From Adineta ricciae (Eukaryota > Rotifera > Eurotatoria > Adinetida > Adinetidae), in NCBI GenBank assembly GCA_905250025.1, contig CAJNOJ010000053.1, forward strand, positions 1-64,000: a stretch of 64,000 nt of DNA, given 5' to 3'. Below are positions 12,210 to 24,922 of this stretch, one piece after another. Position 1 is the stretch's first letter, and each line of letters opens with the position of its first letter. A model generated the notes under the pieces. The model was not told the origin of the DNA, did not search any database, and worked only from the letters and a program-made list of their open reading frames with translations. Both the position numbers and the translations under genes were made by a program.

Positions 12210-13209
12210 TCATTCATGTCGCTGTAAAGTAAAGGGAACTGATTGGAATCGATGGGCAAGAGATTTTGTTGCCATGACTGCTTTCGCTTCGTTTAACAAA
12301 GCCGAACCGAACGATCCGATTATGATCGGCTGGTCTGAGGATGTGGATGAGGATGATGATCGATATACACTAGAAGACGAAGCAGCAGCAAGCAGTTGTG
12401 GCTGTCGCTGCATCCACTGCTGAAGCATGTTGCCAGTAAACAACTCCAAGCCAAGACAAGCTTGTCGTTTCCATTTCGTTCTAAAATGCCATACGAATAA
12501 AAGGAAATCTTGGAAATCTTCTATCTTTACCTTCGATTTTGATACCACGTTTTAACCTGAGTGTCAGATAAATGCAAACGATTAGCCAACTCTAATCGTT
12601 CTTGCACACTTAAATATTTCTGTCGTTCGAAATTTTTCTCCAATGAATTTAATTGTTGATCAGTGAATGCTGTACGAGGTTTTCGTTGTTTTTTATTCTG
12701 TCTCAATACAATAGATGGTAACGACGAGCTTGATGCGCACAATTCTTCATCTAAATCGAACCCATCATCAAAACACGATGCTTTTGTTCGCACTTACCAC
12801 TATGATTATCAATATTTTGACTGTTTTCACTCGTATATGAATCATTGTCACCTGTAACATCCACCACCGGTGAATAATCTTCACGAGCTCGGCATTTCTT
12901 TGTCGATGTTTCTTCATTCTGATGATCGAGTGATAGTTGACGTTTCAATTGGCTCTTCTCATTTGCAGAAGAAGGAGGAGAGGGAGGAGTTTCTTCACTT
13001 GGCGTCACTTTGTGCAGAATATCATCGACAAAAAACGTTCGTTTTTGTTGCGTCATGAATGCCTTCTCACTTTCTGCTATAAATGTCCCGAGTCGGTCAA
13101 TCAGATCGATATAAATTCGCAATCTAGCATTTTCTTTTGTTATTCTCTTCTCCCTTCTTTTCTCTTTCTTTCTCGTGACAAGTAGGATTTCTTTCATTTG
13201 CGTCAACAT
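12210..13209 (-). CDS. BarH-like homeobox protein (paralogue A)
   Basis: Three exons (12798-13209, 12531-12750, 12210-12480) with introns of 47 and 50 bp; phases agree and give 300 residues. The homeodomain ([19 protein letters not shown] ... [19 protein letters not shown] ... [16 protein letters not shown]) is of the BarH/BARHL class. The last intron splits the homeodomain after QNRR. The N-terminal motif FFVDDILHK is an FIL/eh1-type repressor motif that binds Groucho in BarH proteins. An acceptor-like CTTTAG lies directly before the ATG at 13209; a later in-frame ATG at 13056 (MTQQKRT) would give 249 residues and remove a very basic N-terminal stretch, so the start is uncertain. Role by family: nuclear DNA-binding factor in neural and sensory cell fate. 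Its partner paralogue is divergent at 14663. Confidence 0.88.
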
Positions 13210-13778
13210 ACTAAAGAGAAACAGTAGATAATTGACATTTTACGTACATTCTCTCCTTCATCAAACACGTATATACAAATGTACTTGATTGGTGTAAAAC
13301 TGAGAAAGAGAGAGAGAGAGTGAGAGAAAAAACGATTGGTAGATTAACATTCGTATTAAAAAAGACACAAAAGGAAAGAGATATCTTTTGAAAATAACAA
13401 TTCATTTCCTCTTCTCGACATCCAACGCTTGTGTGACAAAACTAGATATACAGATCGATGTGTACACAAATTGATTGATCAGTCAGTCAATCAATACTCG
13501 TTCTCGTTCACTTGATTATATATGTTTATGAGATGCAAATCAGAAAAATCAATGTTGTATCATTCGTTCGGTTTGAAAGAGAATCATTTTCTCATCATTA
13601 TCGACCTCATCATGTTCTTTACACAATGTATGCATGTTCACAATACGGATCGGATTGACACTTTGAAGGTGCTTATTTTAATATCAATAATTATCGATCG
13701 ATCTGCTCGTGCTTATACAAATGTTTAATGGATGATGATCATGAGATAGACATACACTCACCAGCTCATGCTTTGATN

Positions 13779-13854
13779 AGAAAAACGAAGTATATGACTC
13801 GCTACCTTGTCTTCATGTTCTTTTCTCGTTCGTCGATCATCTCTCCTGAGACTC
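13779..13854 (+). repeat. Inverted repeat, left arm (76 bp)
   Basis: This segment is the reverse complement of 14477-14552 with only two mismatches in 76 positions (about 97%). Similarity decays abruptly at both ends. It lies about 570 bp upstream of the BarH-A start. The paralogues' exons differ far more than this, so the arms are kept similar by function or gene conversion. Confidence 0.9.
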
Positions 13855-14476
13855 GTTCCGAATCAATTTTCTTTTACCTGAATAGATAGAATAGATAGAT
13901 AGCGTGTCATCTCAAAATTGATCATATTCTTGAAATGATAGACGGATTTCGACAATGAAAAGAACAAAATTGTATGAGTTGCAAACAGATTAGCTTCACA
14001 TATTCATTACAAATGATCGGGTCGCGTGCAGTTATTATCATAAATTTTGCTGTCTTTCGATTTCTTTCTCATTCAAGCATCATCTCATATTTGCCCCTAG
14101 GGTTTTTTATCTCCGTGTTTGAAGTTCAGTATGAACAAGCAGATGGACAGGCGGTTACATCTTCGGCAAGCAAGTTGAAGTTTAATCAAATTTAACAATA
14201 ATTTACAGATCGATTTCGAAACAGACAAAAAAAACAAAGAAGAAAGTATATCAATCGTCATGAACTTGTTCGCCTCTTTGTCTCAGTTGAGATGAGCCTA
14301 ATTAGTTTATGTCCGCAATGTAGATTTCTCTATTAAATCGAGTCATTCGAACATCAATCTTGAAGCGTGTGCGTGAACATGAATAAGAAAAGCAAATCGA
14401 ACACATTTTACAAAGGAAAAACGAGAAAAAGAGAATATTTGATCGATGTTAAAGAAAACAATTTGCGATCGAAACA

Positions 14477-14552
14477 GAGTCTCAGGAGAGATGATCGACA
14501 AACGAGAAAAGAACATGAAGACAAGGTAGCGAGTCATACACTTCGTTTTTCT
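14477..14552 (-). repeat. Inverted repeat, right arm (76 bp)
   Basis: Partner of 13779-13854, separated from it by 622 bp. It lies about 110 bp upstream of the BarH-B start. Read outward from the centre, both arms have the same orientation relative to their nearest BarH gene, as expected if the gene pair and its upstream DNA arose by an inverted duplication. Confidence 0.9.
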
Positions 14553-14662
14553 CTTTCCGAACCAATCAATAGAGAGATTATAGAGAAACAGAAGGAAAGA
14601 GACAGAGAGAAACGGAGAAGCAGAACATAGGATATACATTAAAATTTTTCCAATTATATTTC

Positions 14663-15510
14663 ATGTCACGCCCGATTACAGAAAGTCGAATGGCTTCATC
14701 GACCAGTTTCTTATTCTTACCGCCAAATATACTTCAATCAACAACAATGTCGACAACATTCAAAGCAAAGCGACGTTGTTGTTCTTCCTTTTTTATTACT
14801 GATATACTCGCAGACCATAGTCGATCATCTTCGCCTGTTCATAAACTTCCATTAACATCCATCATTGATGAAGATGACACAACGTTACATGACAGTGAGG
14901 ATACCGGTAGGAGATGTTTACTTGACCAATGGCGATTTTTCACCAATCAGACGAATTTAGATTCAGATGTGGATGGAGAAAGTGGCACATCCGATAGTGG
15001 ACATGGAATTCATCTAAATTCGTTGAAAACCAACAAAAAACCACGAAAAGCTCGTACGGCATTCACTGATCAACAATTGAATTGTTTGGAGAAAAGTTTC
15101 GAAAGACAAAAGTATCTCAGTGTGCAAGATCGAATGGAACTTGCTGCACGTTTAAATTTATCCGATACACAAGTGAAAACATGGTATCAAAACCGAAGGT
15201 AAAGACAAGAGATGTTCAAGATTTTCTTTTCACACTATGTTTTAGAACGAAATGGAAACGACAAGCTTCGGTTAGCTTAGAATTTCTTGAACAACAAGGT
15301 AGTTTCGCGGCGGTACATCGCCTATTCCAACAACAAGCAAGTAATAGTATGGCTAATACGCATGCTCCGCTTTGGTATTCGCCCTATCTGACAGCGACGA
15401 CCGCTGCCGATGCACTGTTTGCATTTCAACGAAGATCTTTACTCGATACGACCAAATCCGTATCAGACTCGTCATCATCGACAATTACAAGTCCGAATAA
15501 ATCTGTTTAA
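14663..15510 (+). CDS. BarH-like homeobox protein (paralogue B)
   Basis: Two exons (14663-15198, 15246-15510) with a 47-bp intron give 266 residues. The homeodomain ([19 protein letters not shown] ... [19 protein letters not shown] ... TWYQNRRTKWKRQ) is closer to canonical BarH/BARHL than paralogue A. The intron sits after QNRR in the same phase as in paralogue A, proving shared ancestry. The N-terminal [11 protein letters not shown] is a typical FIL/eh1 motif. After the homeodomain, [20 protein letters not shown] resembles the conserved BARHL tail. The start ATG at 14663 is followed by about 38 residues before the FIL motif. Nuclear transcription factor by family. The pair recalls Drosophila BarH1/BarH2, but whether this duplication is independent cannot be judged here. 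Confidence 0.92.
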
Positions 15511-16922
15511 GTTCTCTCATTTTCTTTTGCTGTCTTCTTTTCGTTTGTCTTTTATCCTCCTATTCTCGTATAAATATATACAGTTGATAGAATGAAATGT
15601 AAATATGTGCGATGATTGTTTTGTTTCAATCGATCTTCACCGCCGAAGATGAAGTCATAGGAAGTCAATAGCGTTTCTTTCTTTTCTTTTCCATTGAGTA
15701 ATTGCAAAGGTATTGAAATGAGTGAGAGAAATTGAATTTAATTCAATCGATGTCTCTACACTCAAAACAGCTGTTGTCAGAAGAATTTCATGAATTTACT
15801 TAATCAAATTTCGTCCCTTGAGCACATTGAAAACGGTAATAAGGAGAAACGAGAAGAACATTAGCATTGTTCCTTCTGTTCTAACATTGTATAATATGTT
15901 CGACGTATGACAAAATGGGAGTAAGAATTGAAGAATCGACACTTGATAGGTTTGTAAGAAGAATTTATGCGTGCATAAATTGATGGCACTTGTCAAGAGA
16001 GGATTTTTCTCATGTGACCAGGTGAAGATCGCGAATGGCGTACATAATAGGAGAACATGTTAGATAGTATCTGACTGGATTTGTGTTTTATTTGAATGTA
16101 AACAGAAATTTGTAAGGCTTCATTTGTGAGTATTTATTGACTTTTTCAATGGTAATATCAAAATATGCGTCTGACCAGTTTTCATACAATTTATCTTTTA
16201 TGGTTCCGGGATACGATATGAACAAAAGTGAATTATCGTTCAAGATTTATCCGAGACGAACTCGTTTCCACGAAATCTATTGAGTCGAATATTGACTGTT
16301 TCCCTTCATTTTCGTCTCAATGAGATATGATTATGTAAAAGTAGATAAACGCAAGACATCCTTCAGTAATGAACTGCACATATATCATTCCCTTGAACAT
16401 AATCATACACATTGTGTTAAGGTCTCATTAAGCAAATGCCTTCGATCATTGATCCATCGTCTGTGGTGATCAGACGGTCATATCAACACATCTAATTAAC
16501 AATACTACGATCAAGAACATTCTATACCCTATATCTGAGCTCTATCTACCAAAAAACGAAGCAAATACCGTTCTAATGACATATTAATATTCATCCAAGG
16601 CGTACTTTTTTCACGTTCTCAAATAATGCATTGTGATTGTTCGAATTTTAGACACATCTATGCAATAGAAGTAGAAGAACGGATATTCGTGCACATATCA
16701 TTTGCCTTGACTATTTGTTCTTTGTTCACTCACGTATCGAACAATGCTACTAGGATACGATATATTCGCGTAAGAAGGGCAAAGAGAACGACGAACGCAC
16801 AAAAAAAGGAGAAAAGACAAGTCACATTTAAATAACCTCGAAGTGAGAACGAATTAATCGTGTGTGTGGTGTGAGTCACGATAGGGTTCATTTGCAACAT
16901 TGCCTACTAGACGATTGTTAAG
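15511..16922. other. Intergenic region, no gene seen
   Basis: About 1.4 kb between BarH-B and the protease. Only short unsupported frames (15796-15996 minus; 16626-16835 plus) are present. It presumably holds the BarH-B 3' UTR and distal regulatory DNA, and the protease promoter just before 16923. Confidence 0.5.
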
Positions 16923-18230
16923 ATGAAATTTCTTATTAGTGTTATATGTGTTCTATGGTTGATGTTATGTATACAGTCAGTTGAAAACCACTTTTTTGAA
17001 TGGGCTTGGCACAAAATCAAACGTGTTATCGATCCGCATGAATCTGAACGTTCGTTGGATTGTGGATTATCCGATGTTCCACAGATCTTACCCGAGAAAA
17101 TGGACACACCACGCGTAACAGGTGGCATATCAGCAGCAGATCATTCTTTTCCATGGATGGTGAATGTTCTCAATGTCAAATCGATGAAATCATGCGGTGG
17201 AGCAATTATCGGGCCGAACACAATCGTAACCGGTATTTATAACTCCTTCAATTCGAATAAAGAACCTCGTTTTTTTTTCATTTCTAGCGGCACATTGTAT
17301 TATTGATGAACCGAAGTACATGAGTGTCATTGCTGGTGCTTCCACCCTTCTCGGCCGTCTGAATCTGTTTAATTATTACGCTGTTTCCGAAGTATTCATC
17401 CACCCAAAATTCTCCTTATGTTGCGATTATGATATAGCAATTATAAAATTGAAGAAAACATTGGAACGTTCGAAAATGATCAATTCGATATGTTTACCTA
17501 AGGAGGAGAATGAGCGTTTGAAACCTGAAACAACTGCTTTCATCGCCGGATGGGGTGGAAAGTATCCCACGGGTGACATGAATTCCTTTGGTTCATTTCA
17601 TTTAAAACAAGGTCTAGTTTATATAAAATCAAATGAATATTGTAAACAAGTCTTCAGTTCATTCGATGAATACGATGAAATATGTGCAACTAATACAAAT
17701 GACAATGTCGATTCACGTGGTAGGTGCTTTGACGTTGTTTATTATGATTGTATTTGTGAATTTGAGTCAGGAACTCAAAATGAACGACGTAGTTTTCTAG
17801 TTCAGCATTGACAGCATTTGATTTAAAGCACTGTTCGAGTAACTTCTTATCTTTTTCGCTTTAAGGCGTTCATTGAGCGTCTTGTCCTTTGACAAATGGA
17901 TCCAGATTAGAGTTGTAATACCATTGACCAACTTCGTTAGACATTCTTGTCCAGTTTGATTAACGCATACGTTTGTTCCGAAATACGAGTTAAAATGGTT
18001 TTCTCCAACATGAACAAATATGAGTGATGAAGAAAAGAAAGTTATTCTTTTTAAATTCTTTTTATTTTATAGAGGGCGACAGTGGCGGTCCATTGATGAT
18101 TCTCAACGGAACAGATCATCGCTGGTATCTATTTGGCATCACATCACATGGTGCTAATACCGAAACAATCAAACCTGGTGTCTATTCATCAATAGCGGAT
18201 AAACTGAATTTCATTAGAAAATATCTTTAA
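16923..18230 (+). CDS. Trypsin-like serine protease (S1A), secreted
   Basis: Three exons (16923-17232, 17288-17719, 18073-18230) in consistent phase give 299 residues. A signal peptide starts MKFLISVICVLWLMLC. A propeptide ends at R|VTGG, the trypsin activation site. The catalytic triad is present: His in VTAAHC (split by intron 1), Asp in DYDIAIIKL and Ser in EGDSGGPL (first codon spans intron 2). The residue six before Ser is Asp, predicting Arg/Lys specificity. Disulfides C42-C58, C168-C182 and C1-C122 (LDCGL with INSICLP) are visible. Odd: the nearly universal C191-C220 disulfide is missing at both ends (DSREGDSGG instead of DSCxGDSGG; no Cys after SHGANTETIKPG), and Trp215 of the SWG motif is His. 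The second intron (353 bp) is much longer than its neighbours. No extra domains. Confidence 0.92.
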
Positions 18231-19035
18231 TTCATTGTTGTCGAAGTGTGATGAGAAGAAGAAAACATGTCGTTTCATAACACGATGATTAGAATATGGA
18301 AACATAAAACGATTCATAGATATTGTACAATAAATAAACAATGAGAAGTTACATAAGTAGACGAGACGGATATATCATTTTTTTTACTCGCCATTGTATC
18401 TCTAATGTGTGAAAATGATAAGTTATGTAAACACAGGAAATGGGTTGAGTGATAACAAGAAGAGAAAGCAAGTAATGAATGAAAGTTCATTCCGACGACA
18501 AATTCTTCAGGCGGAAAAGGACATCTAGTACGAACTATTCAGTTTTATGAGCTTAATTATCCTCAGCATAAGTCGTCCTTTGTCAATCAGCTCTAGCCTG
18601 TCTTTCATCGACATCTAATTGAAAAATGTGAACTGACATGTCTGTCGTTTTCCATTTGCTCATCCCATAAACAGTGCTGCAAACGTTCGTATACGTTTCA
18701 CTTTCTTCCGATCAATGTATATGTATATGTCCCAGCTCATCAATTATCTCTGCTGCCAGATGGAATCGACTTCTATTCAGTTGAGATGCGAGACTGAACG
18801 ATATCATCGTCTGTACTATTCATGATTAATCTCTTTTCTTCTCTCGGGAGAGAAAACGATGCTTTTCTTCCTCTTTCACTTATCTGATTTGATAGATATA
18901 AGAAAGACGAGCTACTTTTTTTATTACTGCTATGTCTTCGTCTTCTTGTTATTCTTGTCTGATGACAGACAGAACATTTTCACGCGAATAACGAACACGG
19001 TCTGCAACTAGCGTTTATTCATTCATTCATTTATC
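18231..19035. other. Intergenic region, no gene seen
   Basis: About 800 bp between the protease stop and the first Shisa-like gene. No coding-like frame or signal-peptide exon for the downstream gene was found. Probably 3' UTR of the protease and the Shisa promoter. Confidence 0.5.
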
Positions 19036-19916
19036 ATGACTACATCGTGTCCTGGCTTTCTTGATCGATATGGTGTATGGAACAATGGTAAGATCGATTT
19101 TATGCTAGAGCTAGTCGAAACGATAACACTCTTCGATGGATGTTTTCGGAAGTCTTAGCGAAGTGCGAGAGACAACTCAAAACTTGTCAGTTGCTATTTA
19201 TGTGTCGACTATAGTTAAGATCGATTCTCAATGGCGAGACCTGCTGACAGACAGAAGGACGAGCAACGTATGAAAATGGTGTTGTTTACTAGGAAATAAT
19301 CTGTTTTGATGTGTAATTATACAAATCGTTAAGTGGATGTTATTAGACCTTGATGATGATTGAAGAATCTGTAAATATTTCTTTAGGTTTCGATTGTTCG
19401 TCATCTCGTGTTTGTTGTGGCTCAGAAACCGATCGACACTGTTGTATACCAACATCACCAGCAACATTATCGTCAACCTTACCGTCTGTTATTCCCTACG
19501 AGTCGTCAAATGATTACTTTCTTCAACGAGGCAATGATATACTCCCTGAAAAATGGTTTTTCCTGCAAATATGTACTGTCGGTATCTTTCTTACCATGAC
19601 CTTACTTATTTTCGTTATGGTTTGTCAATGTCTATCATCGATTCGTCGCAGTAAACAACGTCAACAACGACGAATGTCGATTGTTCAAATGCCTTTACCA
19701 GCTGCTTCTCCGCTTCTTTTAGAACACAGTCGATCTATGTCTAATCGAATATCAACAATTAGCACGACACCAAGTGAAGCCAAATCACGATGTACAGAAA
19801 CATCATTGATTTTAAATACGCCATTGAATCTTTATCCAATTGGAAATAGTCGTGATTCAACCGCATCGTCATCTTACTACATGTTTCCTAATGAGTTCGA
19901 ACATCTTTGTAAATAA
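19036..19916 (+). CDS. Shisa-like single-pass membrane protein (copy A)
   Basis: Two exons (19036-19087, 19387-19916) over a 299-bp intron give 193 residues. The ectodomain has the Shisa cysteine pattern: SCPGFLDRYGVWNNGFDC, then VCCGSETDRHCC. One transmembrane helix follows (LQICTVGIFLTMTLLIFVMV), then a Cys- and Arg-rich juxtamembrane segment and a Ser-rich tail. No signal peptide is visible, so either an upstream exon is missed or the protein inserts by its single helix. By family, Shisa-type proteins modulate receptor trafficking. Copy B at 25347 has the intron at the same place (after W-N-[ND]-G). It ends 74 bp from the convergent MINDY gene. Confidence 0.8.
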
Positions 19917-19990
19917 TAGACAAGAGAGAACACTGGAAACTTGCAATATTTATTGTATTTCAATTCGTAAAATAGTTATCAATGAACAAG

Positions 19991-21405
19991 TTATAATAAA
20001 ATACAATCACCTCCATAATCGTTGCCATTCAACGAACGCTGACGATGTTTTTTCTTTGATTTCCTCACATTTGACTCACGATAATATCCTTGTCTTTGCT
20101 GTTCTTGATAATATCGTTGACGCTCATCGTTATGAATAGCGATGGCTAGCTCTCGACTAAATGAAAAGATCAGTACACATTCATTGTAAGCAAAGAAAAG
20201 CTCACTCGCGACTGGTATTAGTTGGTGTCGACCTTTGCCAAGCTCGTCCGTACCCATCAGTGAATGCACTGTTATTGTCAGTATCAGTCAACGTTTCGAA
20301 AACAATGGATGGATGATTTAGATAGCCTTGATCAGATACAAGAAGAAGTAGTCGCTGCTAGAGTAAAGCGAAAATTTGATTTGTCTTTCGACAGACAGAA
20401 GAAGTTTTCTACTTGATTTTTCCATATTACATTGAAGTGATTATTGCGAAATAAGACAGCTAATTGATTGTCTTGCATGGTTTCATTCAATTTCAGAATA
20501 CCGTAGCATGTCAGCTGTGAACGATCCTCTTCTAGAAATTGTTCGATTAACAAACCTGAATAATGATATGACATTCAATCGTTGTGCATTTGAAGTAACT
20601 TCTTTACTTTCACGAGAAAGATTTTCGTTATCCGAATGCTTTTGTCGAAGCATTTTCTCTACTAGTTGATTATAACTTGAAAATCTCAACGCTTGCAACT
20701 GCTTATTCTGTGGGTCAATAATCCATCCGTGGTAGAGTTGAATGCCAAGTAAGTCGAATATAATACATTCTCGAGTGTATTCAAATTGATCGACACTGAA
20801 AAATAGCAAGTGAAATGCATCTACATGGAAAATCTAAGCTTTCTTGCACGAATATACCCGTTGAATTTCAAATTAATATCCAATCCTGTTAGAAATTGAG
20901 GAAGTACAGCAAGTGTGTCTTCAATATTTTGTTCGTAATTCGCTTGTTCTCTATTTGGTAGTTTCTTTATCATAAAGAAAGGGCAATGTGTATACAATAC
21001 GGTTAATATTTTCCTTTACGGTAGAATCGATTTGGAGTAGGTATCCCGCAAGCAATGCTACAACTCGTTCTGTTCCGATTGTGGTCGCAGTTGGATGGAG
21101 AAGAATCTAAATCATCGAAGATACTACCTCGACTATGATTGATTTATGATCATTACTCGTTTTCTGAGCAGAAGAATATTAACAATAGCAAGTAACGGAC
21201 ACGGGCCATTAACATTTTGCAAAAGAATAGGCAGTCGCTCATGATTGAAATCAATCCATTTGATTAAATAAATATTATCTTGTTCTGTTCGAGCTGATGC
21301 AGTTGCTGAATTCTGCATTGTGCTTCCTGATTGCATGCCGGATACTGCACGGTCATATGAGTTAGATCGTTGATGTCTTCTAGATGGCAACGGTGCCTCA
21401 GACAT
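19991..21405 (-). CDS. MINDY family deubiquitinase (FAM63-like)
   Basis: Multi-exon gene read from ATG 21405 (MSEAPLPSRR) to TAA 19991. Signature segments in order: IYLIKWIDFNHERLPILLQN leading into NGPCPLLAIVNILLL, with the catalytic Cys and the Gln six residues before it; TGLDINLKFNG; FEYTRECIIFDLLGIQLYHG with the catalytic His; SYNQLVEKML; SQLTCYGILKLNE; AVLFRNNHFNVIWKN; LLLLVSDQGYLNHPSIVFE; and a final helix RELAIAIHNDERQ resembling a MIU ubiquitin-binding motif. By family, MINDY-1/2 trims K48-linked ubiquitin chains in the cytoplasm. All active-site landmarks are present, so it is probably active. Internal introns are about 50-60 bp; some boundaries were placed by homology. Confidence 0.9.
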
Positions 21406-21529
21406 TTCGAAAATAGTAAAAATCAAAGCTCGAAGGTGAGTGCGTGCTGATGATTCATGAAGAAGTAAAAGTTTGTGCCCGTCTCATACGACATCTATGC
21501 GTCGGTTGTTAAGTCGAAGAACTTGTCAA

Positions 21530-22327
<798 letters not shown>

Positions 22328-22547
22328 TCTACACGCATTCATCATGTTCTATATATAATAAAACAATCGTTCGATTGAATTCATTAATGTTCTTCTTATC
22401 TCCAATCATCAAAATGCCCTTAATTGAATAAGAGAGGAGAAAAAACGAAACATGCACTTTATCAATAATGTATTTCTTCTTGTTTTCATCATTAATGCGA
22501 ATTGATGCTCTTTCAAATCCGTAGAGAAACCTGTACGCATAAATATC

Positions 22548-22881
22548 ATGTCAACATTTTCATTTCGAAAGAAAAAAGAATCCGAACCGATAAAATCTTG
22601 CTACTATTTACCTAATTTAACATCGAAAGGGATAAAATTAATAATTCATGAATTATTTTGGGCAAAATCTCGTGCAGAATTTCATTTTCAATTGCTAACG
22701 ACGTACATATTCAACAATATATATTATCTCGCGTTCTCCTAGTCGCGAAGAACGTCGTAATATAGAACTTCTCGCTCGTTATCTATGTTTTTATCAACCG
22801 TCTGTATTCATTAATATATTCAGAGGTAAATTCTATAAAAGGCTTCTAGTATTTCGTCAAACTAGTCCATGCATGGTGTAA
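22548..22881 (+). CDS. Possible small hypothetical gene or gene remnant
   Basis: A 65-codon frame (MSTFSFRKKKESEP...) continues through a putative 40-bp intron (22703-22742, GTACAT...CTAG) into TREERRNIELLARYLCFYQP and would stop just inside the start of the SLC1 gene. The peptide has alternating basic and aromatic residues but no domain I recognise. The overlap with the next gene and the very short intron make it doubtful; it may be leader sequence or a decayed gene. Confidence 0.25.
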
Positions 22882-24922
22882 GAAAAACATCGATATCAAG
22901 GGTCACACCTTTAGTTATCGCCGATCAGAATCGTTCCCGTTCTGGATCCACACACAGCCGAAAATCGCACTCGGCTCATACATTATCAGTACCAAAACAT
23001 GGCCTTTGCCAGCAATGTTGTTCAAAAGAAAATCTCAAAGAACAGGCATTACTGATTGCTACCATAGCTGCTGTCATTATTGGTATTGGTGTCGGTATTG
23101 CACTTCGACCTCTGAAATGTTCGGGAGGTACGCATCTTCATCACGTTTTCTTCTGCTATTGTCTCTCTCGTTGTAGATGAACGTGTCAATGGATGTCGTA
23201 TTACAAAAGAAGATATCACTTATATTGACTTTCCGGGCAGAATTTTCATAAATATTCTCAAAATGCTAATTCTGCCATTGATCGTTTCCAGTATTATTTC
23301 GTCATTAGCTCAACTAGACGCACAATCATCGGGTAAAATGGGTGTGCGAGCGTTGATCTATTATTTTGGTACGACAATTATCGCAGCTGTTGTTGGTATC
23401 GTTCTTGTGTTGACAATTCAACCTGGTAAACGAGGCGGTTCAGTTGATAAGAAAGCAGCGGCAAAATCAGCCGAAGGTCGAACAGTTGATACTGTTCTTG
23501 ACCTATTCAGGTAAATGTCAACCGCAAATGATTTTGAATAATTTATTCTACTTGATCGAATAGAAATCTATTTCCGGATAATATTATGGAAGCTGCATTT
23601 CGATCGGTGAGTTTTCTCGAAGTAAAAACAACGTTTAATTCAGTTCATCGATTTTCCCTTAGGTTGGCACAGATCTCAAAGTGAATAGAACTACAGTCAT
23701 CGGTCCGAATAACACAGGTATCCTATTCCATATCGATAGAAACAAACAGCACTGTGTATGAGTTTAGTTTATAATAAAACAATTTATGATCCAATGGTCG
23801 TGAGACGAGATGGTATCAATGTGCTTGGTTTGCTCCTTTTTTGCATTCTATTCGGTATTATCATCAGTCGATTGAAAGAAAAAGCATTGATTCTCAAGCA
23901 ATTCTTCGAAGCGATGCTTGAAGTTGTTATGCAACTTGTACGAATTGCGATGTTATACAGTCCAATCGGTATCTTTTTTCTCATTGTCGCCAAAATGCTA
24001 GAAATGGATACGTTACAAGACTTTGTCGGATCATTGGGATTGTATATGGTGACAGTTTTAGCTGGCCTGTTTATTCATGGGTTTATCGTGTTACCTTTAC
24101 TTCTCTTTATCGTAACACGTATGAATGTATTTCGATACATACGTGGAATGAGTCAGGCGTTAGTTACAGCATTTGGTACGGCTAGTTCGTCAGCAACTTT
24201 GCCAGTTACATATCGATGTGTCGAAGAGAAAAATCATATTGATCCACGCGTTTCACGGTTTGTTTTACCCGTCGGAGCAACAGTGAATATGGACGGAACG
24301 GCATTGTACGAAGCTGTAGCAGCTATATACATTGCACAACTGAATGGTATACCATTGAATGCAGTGAAAATTATTGTTACTAGGTAGATTAAAATATACA
24401 AAGTTTTCACCTTAGTATTTATTCATTTTTCTACTAGTCTAACGTCCACATTAGCATCGATCGGCGCAGCAAGTATTCCTCAAGCTGGATTAGTCACGAT
24501 GGTTATCGTTCTCAATGCACTTGGTCTGCCGTCGGACGAAGTGCGAACAATCTATGCTGTGGATTGGTTACTGTAAGTTGATATCATCATTCATCGAGTT
24601 TCTCCCAGATCGATTTCATTTCAGGGATCGATTTCGAACAGCAATCAACGTATTCGGCGATTCTATTGGCTGTGCTATTGTACAACATCTTTCGCGTAAA
24701 GAACTAGATGCGTTAGATCGTAGAGAGCTTATTTTTGTTGATGACACTCGAAATAACTCAAGCACAATCATTCCACTTTTTGAACCAGGAAAGAATCGCG
24801 CTAGTATTGTGCATGCATCGAATCATGTCGGATCTGTTACGCACGATAATCCAACATTTGTAGATCCAATTAAAACCATCGAAGACGATGACGACAATAC
24901 TTTCGCTCAAACAAGTTTTTAA
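22869..24922 (+). CDS. Excitatory amino acid transporter (SLC1 family)
   Basis: Multi-exon gene from [11 protein letters not shown] to the stop at 24922. A Ser/Arg-rich N-terminus precedes TM1 ([20 protein letters not shown]). Conserved SLC1 elements: [20 protein letters not shown] (TM2); an extracellular loop with N-glycosylation sites (NRTT and NKT); HP1 [16 protein letters not shown]7 [20 protein letters not shown]2 [17 protein letters not shown]8 [19 protein letters not shown]. The Arg in DRFRT corresponds to the residue that selects acidic amino acids in EAATs, so glutamate/aspartate transport is expected, driven by sodium and potassium gradients at the plasma membrane. The C-terminal tail is acidic (EDDDD). 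Introns are short and phases fit; for example the codon after NNT is completed across the intron before 23764. Confidence 0.93.

Larger units (their letters stand above)
13210..14662. promoter_or_regulatory. Bidirectional BarH intergenic region
   Basis: About 1.45 kb between the two divergent BarH genes. It contains GA-rich tracts near 13301-13330, GATA-type simple repeats near 13885, a 76-bp inverted repeat (listed separately) and one ambiguous base at 13778. Open frames at 13974-14195 and 14343-14639 lack any support; the latter overlaps one repeat arm. Expected to hold the promoters and shared enhancers of both genes. Confidence 0.5.

Noticed and set aside
14343-14639. Overlapping plus and minus frames of about 90 codons upstream of BarH-B
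   Set aside because: Both cover an inverted-repeat arm and GA-rich DNA; composition is not protein-like and the copy at the other arm is not open.
17720-18072. Antisense coding-like piece in the long protease intron (NEVGQWYYNSNLDPFVKGQ, then KDKKLLEQCFKSNAVN)
   Set aside because: The frame is broken by two stops in a few codons, has no splice signals and no recognised family. It may be chance or a tiny gene fragment, so I did not list it as a feature.
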